The notes under the pieces are model-generated. The model was given only the letters and a program-made list of their open reading frames with translations. It searched no databases and was not told the DNA's origin. From positions 709,847 through 773,846 of the forward strand of contig NZ_CP041352.1 in assembly GCF_009746125.1 (NCBI RefSeq): 64,000 nucleotides of DNA, in the 5' to 3' direction. Each line of letters opens with the position of its first letter. Position 1 is the stretch's first letter. Positions 1 through 8,452 of the stretch are shown here, in pieces. The DNA is from Casimicrobium huifangae. GTDB lineage: Bacteria > Pseudomonadota > Gammaproteobacteria > Burkholderiales > Casimicrobiaceae. The position numbers and the translations under genes are program-made.

Positions 1-42
1 GCGTTACTGACGCTCGCTGACGCACGCTGACGCGGGGCGTTA

Positions 43-432
43 TCAGGCGCCCTTCGGCGGCCGGTATAGCGCACAAAGCTTGTTGCCGTCCGGGTCGCGC
101 ACGTAGGCGAGGTAGAGCTTGCCCACCGAGCCTTCGCGCCATCCGGGCGGGTTTTCACAGGTGGTGCCGCCATTGGCAACACCTGCCGCGTGGAACGCAT
201 CCACCTGCTCGGGCGACGTCGTGTTGAAGCCGATGGTGGCGCCGTTGCCATGCGTGGCGGGCTCACCGTTGATCGGCTTGGTGATGCCAAAGCTGCCACC
301 CGCGCCCCGGTAAAAGTAGCGGCGGTTGTCGTTGAGCATCCCCGGCGCGATCCCGATGGACCCCAGCACCGCATCGTAAAACTTGTGCGAGGCCTCAAGA
401 TCGTTGACGCCCACCATCACATGACTGAACAT
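43..432 (-). CDS. VOC-family (glyoxalase/dioxygenase fold) protein
   Basis: This 129-residue protein has the vicinal-oxygen-chelate fold pattern. It opens with a beta strand holding a candidate metal His (SHVMVGVNDLEAS, His4) and the usual helix (HKFYDAVLGSIG). It ends with the family signature DPDGNKLCALYR, where the second strand and its final ligand normally lie. Its length matches single-domain VOC proteins that bind a divalent metal and act as lyases, dioxygenases or antibiotic-binding proteins. The sequence does not reveal the substrate. It is followed upstream on the same strand by a molybdenum hydroxylase, 154 bp away, with no clear operon link. The family call is firm; the reaction is not known. 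Confidence 0.85.
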   Translation of the reverse strand: MFSHVMVGVNDLEASHKFYDAVLGSIGIAPGMLNDNRRYFYRGAGGSFGITKPINGEPATHGNGATIGFNTTSPEQVDAFHAAGVANGGTTCENPPGWREGSVGKLYLAYVRDPDGNKLCALYRPPKGA

Positions 433-586
433 GGCTTCCTCCTGTTGAATGGAGTGATGCTATGCGATAGCCACCCGCGGCCTCGGCAACCGTGTCGGAT
501 CGCAGGCACGCGGTGCGGCTAGCCGCTGCCGAATGGGCAGTTGCGGGCTGGTCTTAAGCCATTGCGTGAAGGCAAAGAGCGCGCGT

Positions 587-2950
587 CTAAGCCGAATGCA
601 ACAACGACCACACGCGTGCCGGCGTGAGCGGCATTTCGAGTCTGGGGGCCATCGCAGCAAGGCCGTTGCGCGCCAGGGCATCGGCAACAGCGTTCACCAG
701 CGCGGGTGTGGCGCCGATGGTGCCCAGTTCGCCCACGCCTTTCACGCCCAGCGGGTTGTTCAGGCAGGGTGTGGACTGATCGAGTTCGTGAACCATCGGC
801 CCCATGATGTCGGCGTGGGGTACTGCGTAGTCCATCAGCGTGCCGGTGACGAGCTGGCCGCTTTCGCGGTCGTATTGCAGGTGCTCGCACATGGCCTGAC
901 CGAGCCCCTGCACTACGCCGCCGTCGAGCTGGCCGCGCACGATCATCGGGTTGATCACCCGGCCCACATCATTCACCGATGCGTAGGCCACCACCTGCAC
1001 GTCCCCGGTGTCGGTATCCAGCTCCACCTCGCAGATATGGCAGCCGTTCGGCCACGACGGCCCCGCCACCGCGCTCACTGATTCCACAAATATCTGCCGC
1101 TTCGCCTGCCGTGCTGCCAGCTCGAACAGTTCAATCGAAAGATCGGTGCCCGCCACGGTAAACCGCGCATCGGCATAGGTGATGTCCCCGGCTGCAACCT
1201 CCAGCTCGCCAGCGGCCATCTCTTTGGCGACCTCGATGGTGCGCTCCGCGCCAACGCGCACCGCAGAGCCGCCGGTGAAGATCGAGCGCGAACCGGCGCT
1301 GCCAAAGCCGTCGCCGCGATCAGTGTCGCCCAGCACCACGCGCACCTTCTCCAGCGGCACACCAAAACTGTCCACCACCAGTTGCGCCAGCGACGTGGCA
1401 ATGCCTTGCCCCATTGCCTGCACGGCAGAAAACACCTCGATGATGCCCTCGGGTTTCACCGTCACCGTCACGCGCTCTTCAAACACGTTGCCGCCGGTCC
1501 ACTCAAGGAACGTGGCAATGCCGAGCCCGCGCCACTTGCCGCGCTGCTTTGACGCCGCCTCGCGCGCAGCAAAGCCCGTCCAGTCGGCCAGCGCCAGGCC
1601 CTGGTTCATCACCTGCTCAAACTGGCCGCTGTCGTACACCTGCGCCATCGGGTTCTTGTAGGGCATTTGCTGCGGCCGGATGAAATTGCGGCGGCGCAGC
1701 TCCACGCGGTCAATGCCGGTCTGGCGCGCCGCTTCATCCATCAGGCGCTCGATGATGTAGATCGCCTCCGGCCGGCCGGCGCCACGATAGGCGCCGATGG
1801 GCGCCGTGTTGGTGAGCACACCCTTGAAGTGGAAGTCGATGGTCTGGATGTCGTAAACGCTGGTCTGCACCCAGGGGCCAATCAGCAACGCAATCGCCAC
1901 CGCCACGCCGGTGGCATAGGCGCCAATGTTGGCCTCACTCACCACCCGAAGCGCAAGGATCTTGCCGCTCGCATCCAGCGCCAGCTCGGCCACGGAATCC
2001 ACATCGCGCCCGTGCCCGGCCGACAAAAACTCTTCACCGCGGTCGGCGATCCACTTCACCGGCTGCTTGAGCGCGCGGCAGCAAAACGCCACCGCCACGT
2101 CCTCCGGGTAGGCACCGGTTTTCATGCCGAAGCCGCCGCCCACATCACCCACAATCACCCGGCACTGCGCTTTCGGCAGGTTCAGCGCGCCGCACACGGT
2201 ATCGCGCAAGCCCGAAGGCATCTGGCTGCTCATGCGGATGGTCAGCCGCCCGCTCTCGGCGTCATAGGTGTGCAGCACGCTGCGCGGTTCCAGCGCCAGC
2301 GCCGAAAGCCGCTGGTTTGCAATGTTCAGCCGCACCACGTGCTTTGCGGCGGCAAACGCAGCTGCGGTTGCCTTGGCGTCGCCGTGCCGCATCTCGGCTG
2401 CGATGTTGTCGCCCAGCTCTTCGCACATCAGCGGCGCGCCGGGTGCTGTGGCGTCCGCCAGGTGCACCGCTACGGGCAACGAGTCGTAGTCCACCTCAAT
2501 CGCCTCTGCCGCCTGCCGCGCCTGCTCCAGCGTTTGCGCCACCACAGCAGCCACCGGCTCGCCCACAAAGCGCACACGGCCCACCGCCAGTGCGTAACGC
2601 GGCGCTGAGCGCGCGGGCGACCCGTCCGCGCGCGCAAAGCCCGACACACCGGGAATGGGGTTCACGCCCGCCTGCACGAGATCCGCCCCGGTCACCACCA
2701 GGCGCACACCCGGCATCGCCTTCGCCGCGTCCGCGTTGATCGAGCGAATGCCGGCATGCGCATAGGGCGAGCGCAGAAAGTAAAGATGCCCAAGATCGGG
2801 CGCCACCACATCGTCGGTGAACTGCCCGGCGCCCTTGAGCAACAGATCGTCCTCCACGCGGCGAACGTCCTTGCCGCTGCCGAAGGCACCAAAGCGGCTG
2901 TTGCCGGTGTCGGATGAGCTTGCTGCTGGGGTGTGCGTGGCGGTGTTCAA
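587..2950 (-). CDS. xanthine dehydrogenase family molybdopterin-binding large subunit (CoxL-like, form II type)
   Basis: The 787-residue product is a molybdenum hydroxylase large subunit that would bind molybdopterin cytosine dinucleotide. It starts with the a/b hammerhead region (RRVEDDLLLKGAGQFTDD) and contains the moco-binding glycine loop GDVGGGFGMK. The active-site loop reads AYRGAGR near residue 387. This is the form II signature, not the AYRCSFR loop of true aerobic CO dehydrogenase, so the enzyme is more likely an aldehyde or heterocycle dehydrogenase. The catalytic Glu is in GVKGVGELG (E741). There is no Tat signal, so it should be cytoplasmic. The FeS (CoxS) and FAD (CoxM) partners are not next to it, which is unusual because these enzymes work as heterotrimers. 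Confidence 0.93.
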   Translation of the reverse strand: MNTATHTPAASSSDTGNSRFGAFGSGKDVRRVEDDLLLKGAGQFTDDVVAPDLGHLYFLRSPYAHAGIRSINADAAKAMPGVRLVVTGADLVQAGVNPIPGVSGFARADGSPARSAPRYALAVGRVRFVGEPVAAVVAQTLEQARQAAEAIEVDYDSLPVAVHLADATAPGAPLMCEELGDNIAAEMRHGDAKATAAAFAAAKHVVRLNIANQRLSALALEPRSVLHTYDAESGRLTIRMSSQMPSGLRDTVCGALNLPKAQCRVIVGDVGGGFGMKTGAYPEDVAVAFCCRALKQPVKWIADRGEEFLSAGHGRDVDSVAELALDASGKILALRVVSEANIGAYATGVAVAIALLIGPWVQTSVYDIQTIDFHFKGVLTNTAPIGAYRGAGRPEAIYIIERLMDEAARQTGIDRVELRRRNFIRPQQMPYKNPMAQVYDSGQFEQVMNQGLALADWTGFAAREAASKQRGKWRGLGIATFLEWTGGNVFEERVTVTVKPEGIIEVFSAVQAMGQGIATSLAQLVVDSFGVPLEKVRVVLGDTDRGDGFGSAGSRSIFTGGSAVRVGAERTIEVAKEMAAGELEVAAGDITYADARFTVAGTDLSIELFELAARQAKRQIFVESVSAVAGPSWPNGCHICEVELDTDTGDVQVVAYASVNDVGRVINPMIVRGQLDGGVVQGLGQAMCEHLQYDRESGQLVTGTLMDYAVPHADIMGPMVHELDQSTPCLNNPLGVKGVGELGTIGATPALVNAVADALARNGLAAMAPRLEMPLTPARVWSLLHSA

Positions 2951-3297
2951 GAGTTTCGTCCCGTGTTGAGTCGGCGTGCGTGCGGCCAGGGTGTCCGGTG
3001 CACAGACGAGGGCTGTGTGCCCGCGCTGCGCCGGCTATGTTGCGCTCGCAATAGTAGGCCGAAATGTCGGCGCATCACGCACCGGTTTCGCTGGCCGTGA
3101 TGCGCTCGGCTCCGCCGGGGTGAGCCGCGCCAGCCAGTGGGCCTGACGCTCGCGATGGCGCTGGCAAAAACAGCTAGCAAGTGACAACCGCATTCGCCGA
3201 CCATGCTTTCATCGCAGCAAAGCCAGGATGGCTCCAGCTGCGATCCAATCGTCCAATGCGCATAGAATGCGCATATCGCTCAATTAGAAGATTTGCC
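2951..3297. other. intergenic region between the molybdenum hydroxylase and the toxin-antitoxin pair
   Basis: No credible gene is seen in these 347 bases. The first 230 bases are GC-rich and featureless by eye. The last 45 hold the two-site operator and the weak ribosome-binding site (AGAAG) of the CcdA-like gene. The region is divergent, so it should carry promoters for both neighbours. Confidence 0.6.
3255..3275 (+). promoter_or_regulatory. tandem palindromic operator of the CcdAB-like module
   Basis: The decamer AATGCGCATA occurs twice, at 3255-3264 and 3266-3275. Each copy contains the perfect palindrome ATGCGCAT, and the centres are 11 bp apart, about one helical turn. A TAGAAT hexamer (3263-3268) that could act as a -10 box lies across the junction. 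It sits 22 bp upstream of the antitoxin start. This layout is typical of cooperative autorepression by ribbon-helix-helix antitoxins. That role is inferred. Confidence 0.65.
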
Positions 3298-3558
3298 ATG
3301 CGCGCAGCCGCCAACAGTTCAGCAGCAACGCCCAGAAAACGTGCCGTCAACCTGACGCTGAACGAAGCGCTGGTGGCGCAGGCAAAAACATTCACCGGCA
3401 ATCTATCGGCCACGATGGAAGCGCTGCTTGCCGACTATGTGGCGCAGCAGCAGCAGGCTCGCCTGTCCCGCCAGCAGACGGCCGACGCCTGCGTTGAATA
3501 CTGGAATCAGGTGCACGCTGCTGAAGGCTCGTTTGCCGACGAACACTCCACGCTGTAG
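3298..3558 (+). CDS. CcdA-like type II antitoxin
   Basis: The 86-residue protein matches the CcdA pattern: an N-terminal ribbon-helix-helix DNA-binding segment (KRAVNLTLNEALVAQAK, then a helix LSATMEALLADYV) followed by an acidic, unstructured-looking tail ending in FADEHSTL that would wrap the toxin. I chose the ATG at 3298, just after the operator. The longer reading frame from 3181 would translate through the operator. The stop is 8 bp before the CcdB-like gene, the usual antitoxin-first order. It probably represses its own promoter at the 11-bp-spaced palindromes. Confidence 0.82.
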   Translation: MRAAANSSAATPRKRAVNLTLNEALVAQAKTFTGNLSATMEALLADYVAQQQQARLSRQQTADACVEYWNQVHAAEGSFADEHSTL

Positions 3559-3566
3559 GCACAGCG

Positions 3567-3896
3567 ATGGCACAGTTCGATGTACACCGCAATAAGGGCG
3601 CGCTGCAGGCGTCGACTCCATTCGTCGTCATCGTCCAGTCCACGCTGTACGACGGGTACCGGCGCCGCGTGGTGGTGCCGCTGCGGCGGCGCACGGCGTT
3701 GCCAAAGCAGCCCGCGATTGCCGGCTCGCGCTTGAACCCGGTGTTTCGTATTGAAAAGATCGACGTCATGCTGCACCCGCTCGACATGGTGTCCGTCGCC
3801 GTCGAGCAACTGGGCGAACGCGTCGGCTCGCTAGCCGAACACGGGCAGGCGATCACCGATGCGCTGGATGAGCTGCTCGCCCGGTCTTGGGGATGA
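3567..3896 (+). CDS. CcdB-like toxin
   Basis: The 109-residue product resembles CcdB toxins, which trap DNA gyrase at cleaved DNA. The pattern is MAQFDVHRN at the N-terminus, a central PFVVIVQSTLYDG strand pair, basic RRRVVVPL, and PVFRIEKIDVMLHPLDMVSV near the middle. CcdB of plasmid F is 101 residues, so the length fits. The C-terminus ends in a Trp-Gly pair (ARSWG), where CcdB places its gyrase-poisoning residues (Trp-Gly-Ile in F). It follows the antitoxin by 8 bp and precedes a TTG-started gene by 3 bp. The family call is good. Activity is untested, and chromosomal copies are often attenuated. Confidence 0.82.
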   Translation: MAQFDVHRNKGALQASTPFVVIVQSTLYDGYRRRVVVPLRRRTALPKQPAIAGSRLNPVFRIEKIDVMLHPLDMVSVAVEQLGERVGSLAEHGQAITDALDELLARSWG

Positions 3897-3899
3897 TCG

Positions 3900-4643
3900 T
3901 TGCTGGGCTCTCCTTTCAATCCACACGAACCACTTGGTCGCGTGGATGTCGCGCCTGATCGGCTGAACCACAGCGCCCCACGTCGCGCCATATGCAGCCG
4001 CTGCCAGCGCCCGCTGCGCACCTGCCTGTGCGCGCTCGTGCAGCCCACGGCGCACCGCACCGACGTGCTCGTACTGCAGCACCCGCACGAAGCGCGCGAG
4101 GCCAAGAACAGCGTGGCGCTGCTGCGCCTTTCGCTGGCGAGCTGCACGGTGGCGGTGGGCGAACGCTTTGCGCCTGATGCCCTGCACGCCCTGCTGCACC
4201 CGCCGGGCATGGCTGTGCGGCTGCTTTACCCCGACGTGCCCGCCGCGCCCGCGCCAGCCATCACATCCGCGCACGCGCTGGACCCACATACGCCGCTGCG
4301 GCTGGTGGTGATCGACGCTACCTGGCGAAAAAGCTTGCGCATGCTGCTGGAGCACCCCGCACTCGCCGTGTTGCCGCGACTCACGCTCAGCAACCCTGCG
4401 CCCACCCGCTACCGCGCCATTCGCGCTGCGCGCCACGCCAATCAGTTATCCACGCTGGAGGCCACGGTGCACGCCCTGGCGACGATTGAAGGCGATGGGT
4501 TTGATGGCGGGCCTTTGTTGGCGGCGTTTGGGAGGTTTGTGGATTGCCTGGCGGACCGGAGTGCGATGCGCGCTGTTGCGTGCGGCATGGCAACCGACGC
4601 GAACGAAGCCTCGTGGGCATCAAGTGAGGCAGCGCGACCTTGA
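3900..4643 (+). CDS. DTW domain protein, likely tRNA-uridine aminocarboxypropyltransferase
   Basis: The 247-residue protein has the features of the TapT/DTWD family, which transfers an aminocarboxypropyl group from S-adenosylmethionine to tRNA uridine (acp3U). An N-terminal zinc-type cluster CSRCQRPLRTCLCA (C-x2-C-x6-C-x-C) is followed by the family motif D-x-T-W in VIDATWRKSLRML. Then comes the PTRYRAIRAARHANQLSTLEA block, which supplies the conserved Tyr/Arg/Glu residues. The start is uncertain. TTG at 3900 gives the longest form and lies 3 bp past the toxin stop, and a GTG about 40 bp further in is also possible. The last 30 residues look unrelated to the family and may be a local extension. 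Confidence 0.87.
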   Translation: MLGSPFNPHEPLGRVDVAPDRLNHSAPRRAICSRCQRPLRTCLCALVQPTAHRTDVLVLQHPHEAREAKNSVALLRLSLASCTVAVGERFAPDALHALLHPPGMAVRLLYPDVPAAPAPAITSAHALDPHTPLRLVVIDATWRKSLRMLLEHPALAVLPRLTLSNPAPTRYRAIRAARHANQLSTLEATVHALATIEGDGFDGGPLLAAFGRFVDCLADRSAMRAVACGMATDANEASWASSEAARP

Positions 4644-4881
4644 CTGATATCAGTGTTGAGCCAGTCGTCTCCGTTGAGACAAGCGGAAAAATTGCATTTC
4701 GCTCATTGCTCTGAGAGCATCGTAGAAGAAACGAGAGAGGTGGCGGTCGGGAAATTCGAGCCTGACCCTTTTAACGCTACCTTGCAAGCGGATTCTCGGA
4801 AGAATCGCTGGTATGGCTCGCGGGGGCCGGTCATATCCTCGCCCCTTTGATTGAAGCGTTTGACTAGAAAGTAAGTGACAC
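4644..4881. other. intergenic leader of the metallophosphoesterase-STAND gene
   Basis: This 238-base, AT-richer stretch lies between the DTW gene and the defence-like gene. It contains a sequence at 4752-4772 (reverse complement GGTCAGGCTCGAATTT) resembling motifs I associate with REP-associated transposase elements in Betaproteobacteria. I do not see a consensus promoter. A 65-codon open frame (4653-4850) lacks a ribosome-binding site and any recognisable domain, so I do not call it a gene. Confidence 0.4.
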
Positions 4882-7800
4882 ATGCCGAAAATATTGATCG
4901 TGCACCTAACCGACATGCATTTGGATGTAGGTGACAACGGAGTGAGTAAACGCTCAGAGCAAATCGCGGCTGCGATGCAAACTCACTTTCCGGCAGCTTC
5001 GATGATTCTGCTGGCATTAACCGGCGACATCACACAGTCAGGGCAAGCTGACCAATTTCTCGTTGCCGAGCGCTTTGTGAGCGATCTAGTTGCTTCAATA
5101 CGGGATCGGAGCGGCATGGACGCTGTCGTGCTCGCAGTGCCAGGCAACCATGATGCCAACTTCGGCGATACAACAGTGCCGGTGAGAACGGCTCTGCTGA
5201 AGCAATTGCAAACAGACGGTGTCGAGAAGATCGATCCAGAAGTACTAGGTCATTGCGTGCGTGTGTTCGAAAACTTTGAAGCTTTTCGAGGTCGCGTCGA
5301 GACTCTGCACGCAGAACGCCGATCCGCAGTCTGGCGTACAGCGCTGGTTAACCACGGTGAAGTTTGTGTTGAGGTCCATTGCGTGAACAACGCTTGGAGC
5401 TGCGAGAAGTCCACTCCGATGGGCTTTCTTGGATTCCCGACTAGTCTGCACGGCGAGTGCTCCAAATCGAGCGGTGCAATGAGAGTGCTGCTAATGCACC
5501 ATCCGGCACATTGGTTGGCAACTCGCCAGTATCGCGACTTCAGAAAATTGACACGGGCGTGCGCCGAGATTTGCTTCAGTGGCCACGAACACACCCACGC
5601 CGCTGGCGCCAACACCGATCAGGAGACCGGGCACACAATTTATATCGAAGGGCCAGTGTTGCAGGAGCATAAGGACTACGCGTCGTCAGCCTTCGGGATC
5701 GCAACTATCGACATTGCCGCGCGCTACGTTGAAACGGTGTCGTATGAATGGGACGGGAGCGCCTACATTGCAAAGCGGCAACCGTTTTTGCAGTCACTTC
5801 CGGCCATTACGCCGGCTACACAACTTACCCCGCAGTGGGCCGATTTTCTCTCCGATTTGGGGGCAAACTTGGCTCACGGTGCGAAGGAGAAGATAGAACT
5901 CGCCGATTTGTATGTATACCCAGAATTGGAAAGAGACGATGCGTCCACGGACCAACCGGCTTTGGGCTCTCTTACGTTTTCCGCGAGAGAGCTCGCCCAC
6001 ACTACTGAATGCGTTTTGGTAAAGGGACCGCAAGGCAGCGGTAAGACAGCAATGCTGAAGCAGCTGTATTCCGATCTTCTATCCCAGCAGAAGGTACCTG
6101 TCTACATAAACGGCATTCGGCTAAAGAATTCCAGCGCTAAAGAAATTGAAAAGCTAATACAGACCTGCATACACGAACAATACGCGGGCGCGGATGCGCT
6201 TCAGGCAGAACAGTCGCACCCCAAAAATAGGGTTTTATTGGTTGACAATCTGGATCGATACTCATTTCCGGCGCGGTATCTGTCCCAAGTGTTGGCGCAC
6301 TTCAATCTGCAGTTTAGCCGTGTCGTTGCAACGGTCGATTCTTCATTTGATTTGCAAGAAATATTTCTTGGAGAAGATCAACCGGCGCTTCAGGGCTTTG
6401 AGCAGATGCGTCTACCTGAAACCGGATTCAGTCAGCGGTACGAGCTGGTGACAAAGTGGTTTGAACTGTCGCAGAGTTCCCCGCTGCTCGACCAGCAAAT
6501 AGAGATGGCCGATAGGGTTATCAGCCGAGTATTGGGACGCGGCCTCGTCCCATCGCACCCAATTTATGTGCTCATCTTGCTACAAGGCATTGAGGCCGGG
6601 AGAGTTGGCGAGCTTGAGAACAGCGCTTTGGGGCACTACTACGAGTACATGATTCTCGAAGCACTGAATCCCAAAATACGACCTGAACACTTGCATGAGA
6701 TTCTCAACTACTGCGCGCAGTTCGCTTGGTTTCTTCGGTCAAGACGTAAGGAACGCGTCTCCGATAGTGAGATGCGAGACTTTCATCGATCCTTTGAGAC
6801 ATTGTTCGACCTCGAAATCAACTTTGCCGAACGTCGTCTAACGCTTATTGAGGCCAACTTGTTTTTGGAGGTAAACGAGGAACTAGGGTTCCGGTATCCC
6901 TACACCTACTTCTTCTTCTTAGGCCGCTACGTCTCTAGATACTTGGGCAATCAAGAGGTGCAAGCATTTGTTGCTGCATGTTGCAAAAACCTCCACGTTC
7001 GCGAAAACGCTAACGCGATGCTATTTTTGGTACATCACAGTAGCGACAGGATTGTTCTCGACTCGCTAAAGTCAGCTGTCGACAAACAGTTCGCCAATAT
7101 TCCACCGTTGGAACTGCAAGCCGACGCTAGGATGCTGGATGAATTGGTGGAGGCGGCGCCGGTTCTGGTGTTGAACGATTCGCAACGTCGAAGAGAGCGA
7201 ACAGCTGCGATGCTTCAAGAGCACCGCATCAATCAGCATCTCGACGGCGCAGGCAACGAAATCTCGACTACAGACGGCGATAGTGAAGCTCAGGTTCGCG
7301 CGCTCGAGACATTGGCTGCGATAAACGGTTTGTTCAAAGGTGTCGAAATTCTTGGGGCGGCATTGAAGGCAAATTTTGGAGCCATTGAGGCCGATACCAA
7401 AGCACAGATGATTGACAGCCTATTTCGCGGCGGACTGCGTGGCTTGCGATTCTTTCTCGAGGTCTTTTCCCAAGTGCCACCGAGCGTTCTTACTGAGCTC
7501 GGAGCCTTACTGGATGCTAGTGACAGCGAAACACCGGAAGATCGCGAACACACAATTAAAGTGCGGCTCTTCCACATAGTCAGTCGCTTTTCGTTCTATT
7601 TCATCCAACGGATAGGTTCAAGCGCTACTTCGAAGAGCATGTTGCCTGCAATTTCGAGATACGTGAAAGAACATGACACCGTTGCTAACCAGCTAGTCGC
7701 GATGGCTGGGCGGCTCGAAACGCCTGGACGTATTCCTTTCAAAGAGCTTCAGGCGCTGAACGAGCGTGTTTCCAGAACAATATTTGCGCAGAGCGTGCTC

Positions 7801-7950
7801 CGGTTGGTGGTCATAAGTCGCATCTACATGTACAAGACCGACGAGGCAGAAAAGCAGCAGGTATGTCAGGAGCTTGGCATTCGCGTGGCGACACAACACG
7901 CGATCGACTACAAGACGAGGAACTTGAAGAAGCTTGCGGCTGGCGATTGA
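4882..7950 (+). CDS. metallophosphoesterase fused to P-loop (STAND-like) NTPase, candidate one-gene defence protein
   Basis: This 1022-residue protein has three parts. Residues 1-290 form a calcineurin-like metallophosphoesterase with every metal motif present: D11-x-H13, G48-D49, G88-N-H-D91, H206-H207 and G234-H-E-H237. Residues 370-560 hold a P-loop NTPase with Walker A GPQGSGKT (382-389) and Walker B VLLVDNLD (451-458). Residues from about 600 to the end are helical with no motif I can name. An N-terminal effector, a nucleotide switch and a long C-terminal sensor is the plan of STAND/NLR-like antiphage proteins such as Avs. I infer the same here. Sampled G+C is about 50% against about 64% nearby, suggesting transfer. 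It stands alone, between a tRNA-modification gene and pseudogenes. The ribosome-binding site before ATG 4882 is weak. Confidence 0.85.
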   Translation: MPKILIVHLTDMHLDVGDNGVSKRSEQIAAAMQTHFPAASMILLALTGDITQSGQADQFLVAERFVSDLVASIRDRSGMDAVVLAVPGNHDANFGDTTVPVRTALLKQLQTDGVEKIDPEVLGHCVRVFENFEAFRGRVETLHAERRSAVWRTALVNHGEVCVEVHCVNNAWSCEKSTPMGFLGFPTSLHGECSKSSGAMRVLLMHHPAHWLATRQYRDFRKLTRACAEICFSGHEHTHAAGANTDQETGHTIYIEGPVLQEHKDYASSAFGIATIDIAARYVETVSYEWDGSAYIAKRQPFLQSLPAITPATQLTPQWADFLSDLGANLAHGAKEKIELADLYVYPELERDDASTDQPALGSLTFSARELAHTTECVLVKGPQGSGKTAMLKQLYSDLLSQQKVPVYINGIRLKNSSAKEIEKLIQTCIHEQYAGADALQAEQSHPKNRVLLVDNLDRYSFPARYLSQVLAHFNLQFSRVVATVDSSFDLQEIFLGEDQPALQGFEQMRLPETGFSQRYELVTKWFELSQSSPLLDQQIEMADRVISRVLGRGLVPSHPIYVLILLQGIEAGRVGELENSALGHYYEYMILEALNPKIRPEHLHEILNYCAQFAWFLRSRRKERVSDSEMRDFHRSFETLFDLEINFAERRLTLIEANLFLEVNEELGFRYPYTYFFFLGRYVSRYLGNQEVQAFVAACCKNLHVRENANAMLFLVHHSSDRIVLDSLKSAVDKQFANIPPLELQADARMLDELVEAAPVLVLNDSQRRRERTAAMLQEHRINQHLDGAGNEISTTDGDSEAQVRALETLAAINGLFKGVEILGAALKANFGAIEADTKAQMIDSLFRGGLRGLRFFLEVFSQVPPSVLTELGALLDASDSETPEDREHTIKVRLFHIVSRFSFYFIQRIGSSATSKSMLPAISRYVKEHDTVANQLVAMAGRLETPGRIPFKELQALNERVSRTIFAQSVLRLVVISRIYMYKTDEAEKQQVCQELGIRVATQHAIDYKTRNLKKLAAGD

Positions 7951-8097
7951 CGTACTCAAGGCACCGCTATGGGTCGTTCCTTGTCGCGCGAACTAAAGGG
8001 GCCAGAGTCGTTTTTTATCGTTCGGAGACCATGATCGACGCGGCGACCGCAGCGAGCTTCCGGCCTGAACACCGCGCGGCAGCTTTAACGCAGCGCG

Positions 8098-8445
8098 CTA
8101 CCGGCGATTCAAAGCCTCATCCACCGCCGCAATTCGTTCCCGCAAGCGCGGCCCTGCAAAATCCAGCCACGCTCGCACTTTCAAGGGCAGCCTGCCCTGG
8201 CCCAGGTACAAAAAATTCACGGGCAGTGGTGGTGCTTCATATTCCCGCAAGATCAGGCTGAGGTCACCGCGCCGCAGCGCGGCTTCCGCCTGGTATGACA
8301 ACACGCTGGCCAAGCCGAAGCCCGTTGACGCTGCGTCTACCGCGGCTTCTGCGCTGTTGACCACCAGCCGCGGGCGAATCGGCACCAGGTGGTCCTTGCC
8401 GTCCACCACAAAGCGCCACCCATAGCCCGCGTCCATCGCATGCAA
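8098..8445 (-). pseudogene. remnant of a LysR-type regulator (C-terminal substrate-binding part only)
   Basis: The frame encodes about 115 residues matching the end of a LysR effector-binding domain: PRLVVNSAEAAVDAASTGFG, SVLSYQAEAALRRGDL and PLKVRAWLDFAGPRLR are classic late LysR blocks. The same frame continues a few codons upstream without a start (DGRLHAMDAGYGWRF), so the N-terminal helix-turn-helix and the first effector subdomain, about 180 residues, are missing. The fragment abuts the 3' end of a broken hydrolase gene at 8453, so a deletion probably joined the two. It should be non-functional. Confidence 0.8.
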
Positions 8446-8452
8446 CCGGCCG

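Noticed and set aside
1-42. Short CTGACGC repeats at the very start of the window
   Set aside because: Three imperfect copies within 35 bases, with no context to the left. This is too little to call a repeat array.
1667-2608. 313-codon open frame on the plus strand, rich in His and Arg
   Set aside because: It lies wholly antisense to the molybdenum hydroxylase gene. The composition is that of a GC-rich shadow frame, with no domain.
587-2950. True aerobic carbon monoxide dehydrogenase (CoxL)
   Set aside because: The active-site loop is AYRGAGR and not the Cys-containing AYRCSFR needed for CO oxidation, and coxM and coxS are absent.
4653-4850. 65-codon frame before the defence-like gene
   Set aside because: No ribosome-binding site, no recognisable motif, and it overlaps a repeat-like motif. 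A chance frame is more likely.
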